Part shown: positions 10,183 through 18,300 of the stretch, piece after piece | Layout: each line of letters starts with the position of its first letter | Position numbering within the stretch: the first letter of the stretch is position 1 | Source: Amanita rubescens | Taxonomy: Eukaryota; Basidiomycota; Agaricomycetes; Agaricales; Amanitaceae | Direction of reading: 5' to 3' | Assembly (NCBI GenBank): GCA_015039365.1 | Contig: WION01000038.1 | Location: forward strand, 62,001-126,000 | Length of the DNA: 64,000 nucleotides | The notes under the pieces: model-generated | Database searches by the model: none | What the model saw: the letters and a program-made list of their open reading frames with translations, nothing else | Told to the model about the DNA's origin: nothing | Translations under genes and position numbers: made by a program

Positions 10183-10887
10183 TGTTGAACTTATATTATA
10201 CGATATACATACAGTATATAGTGAATATAAGTGATACCATTAGTTTACACTAACTAATATAATAACGCTCAGTTACTTACTCATCTCTCAACCAATCATA
10301 ATAGTGGATGATTGAGTGTGAGATAATATATTGACATGAGAATATATTCGACATATTCTCATACTCATCTACCAATCATAATAGTGGATGATTGATGATG
10401 AGAACATATTCTGACATGAGAATATCCTAGAGATATTCTCATAAGATCATCCAATCATAATAGTGGAACTATTGATGATGTGAATATATGTTGACATGAG
10501 AATAGAAGACATATATACGTTATGGTTATCGACCTATCACATTGAAGATTGATAATGTGATGAGTCAGTCAATATAATTGATGAGTCAAGTGCTGCGCAA
10601 AGCTATGCATTGCTGTACAATAGCTGTGTATTGCTGTGGAATGACGCCTTATGAGTCAAATACCTTTGACTCATACTGATAAGACTCTTTGTACTTATTT
10701 GTAGTTTAGTAGTATATAAACTGTACTCTAGTAGCGTCAATCCTTATCCTATTATCCTCTCCACTGTCTACTGTTGAGCCCCAGCTCCAGTAAGCTCTTA
10801 ACAACTCCACACCACACTCGGTAAGTAGTACATTCCATGTACTAGACTGCGCTGCTCGCTAGGGACTTGTTACCCCTAGTTTCAACA
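10183..10887 (+). repeat. 3' LTR of copia element 1, 705 bp
   Basis: Starts TGTTGAA and ends TTCAACA (perfect 7-bp inversion). The 5' half holds three degenerate ~80-90-bp tandem units each carrying CCAATCATAATAGTGGA (10,292; 10,372; 10,451) followed by TTGACATGAGAATA-type sequence. A TATA motif, AGTATATAAACTG, lies near 10,711. No second copy of this LTR is seen upstream in the window, so the element's 5' end is missing or beyond the left edge. Confidence 0.85.
10561..10673 (+). promoter_or_regulatory. cluster of four Gcn4/AP-1-type bZIP sites in the LTR
   Basis: TGAGTCA occurs at 10,561, 10,582 and 10,652, and TGACTCA at 10,667, all within 113 bp and ending about 40 bp before the LTR TATA motif. 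TGASTCA is the established Gcn4/CPC1/AP-1 core. The spacing before the TATA box suggests the element is driven by a stress or amino-acid-starvation bZIP factor; that is inference. Confidence 0.55.
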
Positions 10888-11230
10888 GTTTGAAGGAGTG
10901 TGGGTTTGAGAACGAGTGACTTCGGAAGGCGGTGGGTGTATGTTCGGTGTGCATGAGGGTGATGGACCCAGCGGCGGACCCAAGGTACGCGTTCTTGAGG
11001 TTATAACAGGCCTCGCTAAATTATAGGATCCTCCTCTTAGATGTTCGGCGAGACCCCCTGCTGACCCCGTGTGACGATGTTGGTGGTTCAAGGACGAAGT
11101 GATGCCGCTATGTCCACGAGCGAAGGGGGGCTGAGGAGGATTATTCTCATCTCCCTGACGATGGACCATCTGAGGGAGACGAGGCGCCTGCAACGAAGAA
11201 TTGTGGATCCGACCAGAGTACTGCATCAGG
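10888..11230. other. intergenic, no supported gene
   Basis: A minus-strand reading frame crosses this stretch but runs on into the inverted repeat and has Pro/Thr/Gln low complexity, so I do not call it. GC content is higher than in the element on its left. Confidence 0.4.
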
Positions 11231-11522
11231 AAATTGGGGAAAAATCTGATTGCATCTGACACTGCTGGAACACTGGTTGTCTGATTGTCTGATTGTCTAA
11301 CCAGCACTGGAACACTAATTGTCTGACAGCCTGATTGTCTGACATCATCTGACAACGTCTGACAAGTGCCAGATGAGGTGTCAGATGTTGTCAGACAATG
11401 TCAGACAATCAGGCTGTCAGACAATTAGTGTTCCAGTGCTGGTTAGACAATCAGACAATCGGACAGCCAGTGTTCCAGCAGTGTCAGATGCAATCAGATG
11501 AGGTCAGATTTTTCCCCAATTT
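11231..11522. repeat. 292-bp near-palindromic inverted repeat
   Basis: The left arm begins AAATTGGGGAAAAATCTGA and the right arm ends with TCAGATTTTTCCCCAATTT. The arms match in long blocks: GCATCTGACACTGCTGGAACACTGG against its complement, and CTAACCAGCACTGGAACACTAATTGTCTGACAGCC against its complement, with small indels and substitutions. The centre is near 11,370-11,380. The arms are built from TTGTCTGA/TCAGACAA words. It resembles a foldback element or MITE relic and could form a ~130-bp hairpin RNA. Quoted blocks are read directly; the function is inference. Confidence 0.85.
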
Positions 11523-11786
11523 GCTGATGTGCTAGTTTGCAGTTATGTTTGTGCCGTGAGAATGGAATGTAAGCGAAACAAACAGGATCCCACACACGTT
11601 CAACTACTTTCATTCCTCCCTCTTCCCCCTGCACTCAGCAGTCTTTGAATCAAGTGCGCAATCGTGGCTCATACTAGTATGTTCGTCCCTTTCCTTTGAT
11701 GATTCTCCTACTCAACAACTCAAGGCTCTTCTCGTTCTTTGGGCGCTGGCCGTGCGCCAGGCTCCGAATCTATTGATATTACCCCG

Positions 11787-12559
11787 ATGATGGCCAGCCT
11801 TAACATAAGGGATGAAATTCAGCAGCTACGTGAATACCTGGGCACCACGATCTTTAATCAGCGAGGAAAATTTTCCTGCTACGTCGTATATCGCGGCCGC
11901 GACACAGGCGTATTTAACACTTGGTATGTTATCCCTATTTCACATGAGCGGTATTCAGTAATGCATTTGAAGGTATATGACACATCATTCGGTGAACGGG
12001 ATATCTGGCAATGCGTACAAAGGGTTTCACAGCCGTTCCGAAGCTGAGGCTTTGTATAATGATTGGATTGCGTTCTTGCAACGCAGAGTGCCACCCAGTG
12101 CTACTTCATCTGCGCCACGCACTTCGGTGCGTACTTCGACATGCACTTCACCTCCTGCTCCACCTACTGCAGCATCTACTGCAACGTGTGCCTCGGCATC
12201 TATGCCGGCGCCGGCGCTCTTGCCCACAGCTGCTCCCACGCCAGGTGCTATGCCTGCGCCCACCCAGGATCCAGAGCTTCCTAGGGACAGCCCCAGCCCA
12301 ACGTTTTCGTACCCTTTGATTCTTGGGGGAACTCCATACTATTTAGTTCTCCATGGAGAGCGCCCTGGTGTCTACGCGGATATGTGTGTATTTCCCTGTC
12401 CAAAACAAATCTCTTGTAACTAACGAATAAATCAGTATGGCTGCAGACGATGCGTTGGGTTTGGTGCCTGATGCTCTCATTCGACGGGTGTTTGGAGAGG
12501 TTGATGCTTTACGTACATTTGCTAGGCTTTCCGAGGCAAATCAAATCCACAGGATTTGA
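11787..12559 (+). CDS. protein with two RNase H1 N-terminal (viroplasmin-like) modules
   Basis: Three exons: 11787-11923, 11973-12383, 12436-12559 (introns 49 and 52 bp, GT-AG; the second has a TAACTAAC branch site). The product is 223 aa with all phases closing. Module 1 shows YVVYRGRDTGVFNTW, then across intron 1 GISGNAYKGFHSRSEAEALY, the signature of the RNase H1 hybrid-binding domain. A ~75-residue Ala/Pro/Thr linker follows. Module 2 is YYLVLHGERPGVYAD continuing through exon 3. No catalytic RNase H domain is present. Such stand-alone proteins are frequent in agaricomycetes; a role in RNA:DNA hybrid binding is inferred from the family. The start at 11,787 is the first ATG in frame; an upstream exon is possible. 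Confidence 0.7.
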
Positions 12560-12769
12560 TCAGTCAATTGTTCGTACGGTTATGTAGTAGTCGATAGATC
12601 AGTCCGAGAGGTAGTACCATGTTTTGTTTTTTTTTGAATTTATGTCATATTGTCTCTATTGTCTCTGCAACTTGCACAGAAAACAAGTACAACTGAAAAA
12701 CGAGCGTTACAGCTTAGTGTCTCAAATGATGGAAAGACGAGTGGGAATGCAAAAATGGCAATGGAAAAA

Positions 12770-13034
12770 AGTATGAAAGAAAAAGAAGTAGCGCTGAAGT
12801 AAGGTGGAAACCAGTACGAGTACTAGATGTGTCGGTGCATAGAAACGACGTTCAAGCAGTGGAGGTCGTGATCAATTGACTGTGTTTCAAAGAGGAAAGT
12901 ACAAAAGAAAAAGAAGTAGCGCGCTGAAGTAAGGTGGAAACAAGTACAAGTACTAGATGTGTCGGTGCATAGAAACGACATTCAAGCAGTGGAGGGTAGT
13001 GATCAATTGACCGTGACGATGCCGAGTTTCAAAG
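12770..13034. repeat. two tandem copies of a ~128-bp unit
   Basis: Unit 1 (12,770-~12,895) and unit 2 (12,898-~13,034) share GAAAAAGAAGTAGCG, CTGAAGTAAGGTGGAAAC, CTAGATGTGTCGGTGCATAG and TTCAAGCAGTGGAGG with few changes. No coding potential is seen. Confidence 0.8.
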
Positions 13035-13147
13035 CAGTGAGCACTGATGCATCCGAAGGTGTAAGAATAATAATATCACATTGCAGTCTGGGCGCCCGAT
13101 TACTATATGTGTTATCCTAGCAGAATCATGGAATCACAAGTTCACAA

Positions 13148-13320
13148 CCCATTGAACCCATCGCCGTCAAGTCTCTTCAAGCTCTAGTACGGCACAACTC
13201 AATCAAAACTAGTACTCTATCGGCCATTCAATAGTTCCCATTGAACCCATCGCCGTCAAGTCTCTTCAAGCTCTAGTACGGCACAACTCAATCAAAACTA
13301 CTCTATCGGCCATTAGTTCC
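13148..13320. repeat. two tandem copies of an ~85-bp unit
   Basis: Both units start CCCATTGAACCCATCGCCG and continue through CTCTAGTACGGCACAACTC to CTCTATCGGCCATT. Unit 1 is 13,148-13,237; unit 2 is 13,238-13,320. Near-identity suggests a recent slippage or duplication. The surrounding 12,560-13,653 holds no supported gene. Confidence 0.8.
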
Positions 13321-14970
13321 TTCCCAATTAGATTACTATGCGCTCCATGTATTTGCCTCCCATGACCAGTTTTCTACACTACACCGCTCAGTTAGCCGCT
13401 GATGGCAAGGCATGATAAGATCCAAATCAGTCTCGGCCCGATTTTGCCGCACACCAGCCCACGCTAGCCCACACTACTAGTATCAGTGTATGCTGATTAA
13501 ACTTCAAATGGATTTACCTGTGGAAATACAGTAGATTTGGGCTGCACGCTGATCAAATCGGTAAGAGGCAGATCGTACTAATCGGGATGTGTGACATGCC
13601 ATGTGTCACACATGCCAGCTCACGACGGTTAACCACGCGTTCGAGCGCCCGCCATGAAAAAGGGGTCTCTATCTTCTAAGAGATTCCGTAACTATGGCCA
13701 GGGCGGTGTTGTGATGCGCCAGCATGGCCAGGCAGTGGGCCGTAAGCAAGTTAACCAGGAAATCAAGAAGAATACTGCTTGGCGCGTACAGCGTACTGAG
13801 CGTAGTGGAACAGGTATGTTGTACTACATATTTTTGATGTTACTCACTTAATCATTAATGGCATTTAATAGGATCCATGGATCTGAACTCTTTTGATGCC
13901 GCCGATGCCCAATCTGATGGTTTCATAGACGTTGACATGGATTTTGAGATGGATTCTCATATGGCCGAGGGTGTTCTTGATGGATCCCATCCCATTGACT
14001 TGAGCCACGCAGGTGGTGAAATTTTCGAGTTGATAAACGATGATTTGAAGCAATCCAGGTGAGCGCTCACGATGGATGAAAAAGAGCTTCACCTAATTGC
14101 GGGCAAGGCGTCGTACCACAAAGGACGGAAGTAATAGAAGGGATAGAACGGAAAAACGTACCTCCGCGTTTATGGCACAAATGGATGCAATCGTGCACTC
14201 TTACGAGAAGTGGAGCTATCAGATGAAAGGGGAAGACGATCCTGAAAAAGTTTCTGCTTCGTTTATTGAGGAACTGGAAGGGATGGGTAACATCATCTTG
14301 TTTGATACTCATAGTACGTTTTCATCGCTTTTCTACTGTTCTGTATACTGATTTACTTTAGGGACATACGACGCTCAGTACTCTATGGTACGAAGCGATG
14401 AATACATTTCGGCGGCTTTAGTGCGTCAAGGCATGATACCAAGTGCTCCATTTAGACCTAAATATGCATTTTCGACGCGTCTACTGGAGTTGTATCGGAA
14501 ATGCCGTTGCCCCCATCTTGCGCGTCAGTCGTTCATAAAAGGGATAATGGATATGCAGGCAGTAAGTCATTCGTCCTGCTGCATAAGTTAATGCTAAATA
14601 CAAAGCAGCTACCCTATAAACCCTATTACAGCACCGTTTTTTCAATTTGCCTTGATTTATACCTGCATATACTTGAAAGAGTTCGAAATAAGGTCTTAGA
14701 GGCCTTACAGCGCAACCGCCCGCTGTGGCACGTGAAAAATACATGTCCTGCTTGCTCGTATAAGCTCCATGACGAAAAGGACCTTATTTTCAAGACTTTG
14801 GTTACTATGGACGGCAACAACTCGTTGAAGCGGCTGCGGAGAACTGGGGGGGCCAAAAATGAAGCAGATGTACGGAGGGACCGCTACGCTCTTCCAGATT
14901 CACGAAGGGCTCCTGGCAATTATTATATATCGCGAGAGGAGGTCGACAAATGGGCAAAAGAAGTTCTTCC

Positions 14971-15377
14971 TGACGAAGAAGACAGGTCTACGCGAGAGCG
15001 TGTCCACAGCATGAGCAGGTGCAATAGCTTACCTATTGCGATATGATCTTAGCACTACCCTTCGGCGTAGTAGTGATAGTAAGAGGAAGAGAATGGATTG
15101 TCCTATTCTACGATACAGGACAGGTTTATATACTAAGAGAGAACAAATATGTGTCTACATATGTGTAAGCGTATAGTATAGATGAGAAGATATGGCGTGC
15201 TAAGCACACCATAAGGTGCGATCATGAGTCTATCATGATGTCACCATGATATCATAATGAAGTCATTATGATGTCATCTCTATGTCATACATAAAGGATG
15301 ACGTGTGCGATATGAGTAACATTGATTGTAGTCAATCAGTAGTTAATCATTCTATAAATATAATTCTATATTTAACA
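14971..15377 (-). repeat. 3' LTR of copia element 2 (407 bp)
   Basis: In element orientation it starts TGTTAAATATAG and ends CTTCGTCA. It carries TATA motif TAGTATATAAACC and a run of short palindromes (TCATGATG, CATGATATCAT, AATGAAGTCATT). It is preceded by polypurine tract GCGAAGGGGTG. By eye I see no difference from the other LTR at 22,700-23,106. Confidence 0.95.
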
Positions 15378-15399
15378 CACCCCTTCGCTTAGATATCCT

Positions 15400-18300
15400 T
15401 TATTTAAAGTCTATGATGTTCTCGTCATAGAAGGGATCTATATCCGATTCCTGTTGATCAATAAGACCATCAAGAAGTTCCATCAACTTCTTGTGTGATA
15501 GACGATCAATATCATCTAATTCAAGATTTTGCCAATCAAGAATAAATTTCGTCAAATCACGGATTTCCTCAGTCTCTAATCGATCTGGTCTTTTGATTAA
15601 TGCATTTGTAGAAGTCGGATATTCTTCTAAGGAAAGTCCCAATCGTTCTCTAAAGAATTTGACCTTTTCAAAGGATAAATTCTTAGTCATGAGATCCGCA
15701 TTCTGCTCGTTTGTTGGTATATATTCGAGGACTACCTTTTTAGTCTCGATCAACTCGCGAACGAAATGATAGCGAATATCAATGTGTTTGGAACGATGTT
15801 CTTGTGCAGGATTTTGTGCCCAAAATATAGCGCCTTGGTTATCTACGCTAAGTAAGATGCTTTTAATGGGTGCACCTATTTCATAAAATAGATTTTCAAC
15901 CCATGCAATTTGTCTTGTAGCATCTGATAAAGATATGTATTCTGCTTCAGTCGAAGACAGAGCTACAGTCTTTTGTTTTCTACTCGTCCAAGCTACCGCA
16001 CCACCAGCTAACATTAAGACATAACCGTTTATAGATCGTCGTGTATTACGATCAGCGGCCCAGTCAGCGTCAGCGTAGGCTCTAAATTTATTATTGCCTT
16101 TGGCGCTATAAACGATTTTGACGTTTAAGGTATGAGCAATGTATTTGACTATATACAAGGCTTTCTGGATATGTTCTTGGGACGGGTTTGATGAAAATTG
16201 GGACATCAAAATTACTGCATAGATTATATCAGGCCTAGTTCCTAAGGCGAGATATAGAAGGGATCCTATTATCTGTTGATAATAAGAACGTTCCTGTGGT
16301 GTGCATTCTCCTTCATTTTTTATAGGAGAATACCCAGCAGGTAACGGTGTGCGTACAGACTTGCAATCTTCAAGTCCAAATCGCTTGACAACCTTCAAGG
16401 CATAAGGACCTTGATCTATGACTAAGAATCCTAAATCCCGGTTGTAATTGACTTGGATTCGTAAATACTCTTTGATCTTTCCAAGATCACGACATTCCCA
16501 CATCTCCATAAATTTCTTTTTAATGGACACGATGGTGGAATCGTCGTTTCCCATAAAGAGTATATCATCGACATACAATATGCATATCGTGATAGTATTC
16601 TTGCCTTTACGAACATAAACGCCAGAATCAGACAAGCATCGTTCAAAATGCAACGATTTCAACGATTTATCAGCTTGTTTATTCCAGGCATATGATGCCT
16701 GTTTCAATCCATATATGGCTTTCCTCAGCCTATATACTTTAGATTCTTGTCCTTTTACAACGAAACCTTCTGGTTGGGCCATGTAAATATCTTCATCAAG
16801 ATCGCCATATAAGAAGGCAGTTTTTACATCTAGGGCTTGTATATCCCAGTTTTCAAGCACTGATGTGGCCAGAAGTATTCGGATTGTTTCATATCTCGCT
16901 ACAGGCGAGAATGTTTCGTCGTAATCTAATCCGGGACGTTGACTAAAACCTTTAGCTACGACGCGAGCCTTTTTGCGTCCATCGGTTTTTAAGTCGAAAA
17001 CCCAACGACATCTGATTAGGTTTCGTCCTTTTGGAAGATCAACTAACTCCCAAATATCTCTAGATTGAAGAGATTTAAATTCGTCATCCATTGCAATCTT
17101 CCATTGTTTATACAATTGAGGATTACTGGAGCGCATTTTAGATATATCTCTATAGTCATATGGAATATTATCCACAAGGGGGACAGCCGCTTTTAGAAGA
17201 AAATGAAGGAATTCATTTCCAGATTCATTAATCATTCTAGTTAAATGATCATGTTCTGCGGTTTTTAATTCAGATTTTAAAGCGAAGATCTCTTTGAGTA
17301 GAGAGGCAGATTCATTCATTCTATCAGGGTTCCTGTCTGCTGACGGTGGATCCTGAGTCGAAGAACTCGGAGTTTTATCTTTTAACTGCTCTCGTAAAGC
17401 ATCTCGCTTTTGTTGAATTTCTGCTTCTATCTGTGCAGGAGTTTTATCTCCATACGCGTTGTCTCTTTGTACCCTTGGAACTGGAAAACGACCAGAACGG
17501 CGAGGACCTATTTGCACAGAGGGTGGACCAGGATCAGATATGATCGGTGGAGGAGGTCTAAGTCTCTGAGCAAATTCTCTAAAACGATCTCTTTGACGTT
17601 GTTCAAATTGATCAAATTCTCGATCCGTCATAAATGGGTTTTCTATTTCATCACGATCTCTTTGATTTAAAGAGAAGGGATTATCTTCATTCATAGGACT
17701 ACGAGGCGAAGGTGACCTGGATACATATGGTATTGGTGTTATGGGTCTAGAAGGAACAGGAGTCTCCTCTTTTACTTGTGGAGAGGGAGTACGTCTAAAG
17801 GGTTCAGGAGTTCTACGTTTCTTAAACATATCACTCATTTGACGTTTGAATTGATCTCGTAAACGAGACTGTTTATCAATTCCTTGACCCCTTTTCCAAT
17901 CATCGCGTTGTCTACGATAATTGTCACGTCTTTCTTGTTCTCTTTCTTCCTTTTGCCTTTGGATATTATCATCCAAAAAATCTCTTCGACGATCGGCAAA
18001 TTCATCACCGTCGTCATCATCGTTTGAATCATCAGAAGGGTCTGATTGCTGTCTATCAGGAGATGCACCCCTTCGATCCAAACCGGGTGAGCGTCTTCTG
18101 CTCGGAGAACGTCTACGGTTCTCTGGGAGTAAGTCATCTAAATCCAAATTTTGTGGAGGGCGGTTAGGTTCCTCTTGAGGAATCGCCTCCCAGATCGGAC
18201 CAAGATCTTCAGTAATTATATCTGCAGTCTTTCCTTTACGCGGAAACCTGTTTTCAAAGAATGTAGCCTGGGAGGATATGACCAGTGTGTTTGTCGACGT

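Larger units (their letters stand above)
2683..10887 (+). mobile_element. Ty1/copia retrotransposon 1 (5' end unresolved)
   Basis: Groups the accessory ORF, intact polyprotein, polypurine tract and 3' LTR. The leader at 1748-2682 is probably part of it. The absence of a 5' LTR matching 10,183-10,887 within the window fits either loss of the 5' end or its displacement left by the element that ends at 1747. Confidence 0.75.

Noticed and set aside
10882..11355. 157-codon minus-strand ORF overlapping the LTR end and palindrome
   Set aside because: It starts inside the inverted repeat and runs into the LTR end, with low-complexity composition and no motif.
12027..12263. Minus-strand Ala/Gly-rich ORF
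   Set aside because: Shadow of the Ala/Pro/Thr linker of the plus-strand RNase H1-N gene.
14971..15016. Continuation of the KDZ exon into DEEDRSTRERVHSM
   Set aside because: These codons lie inside the copia LTR; the true exon resumes at 23,112.
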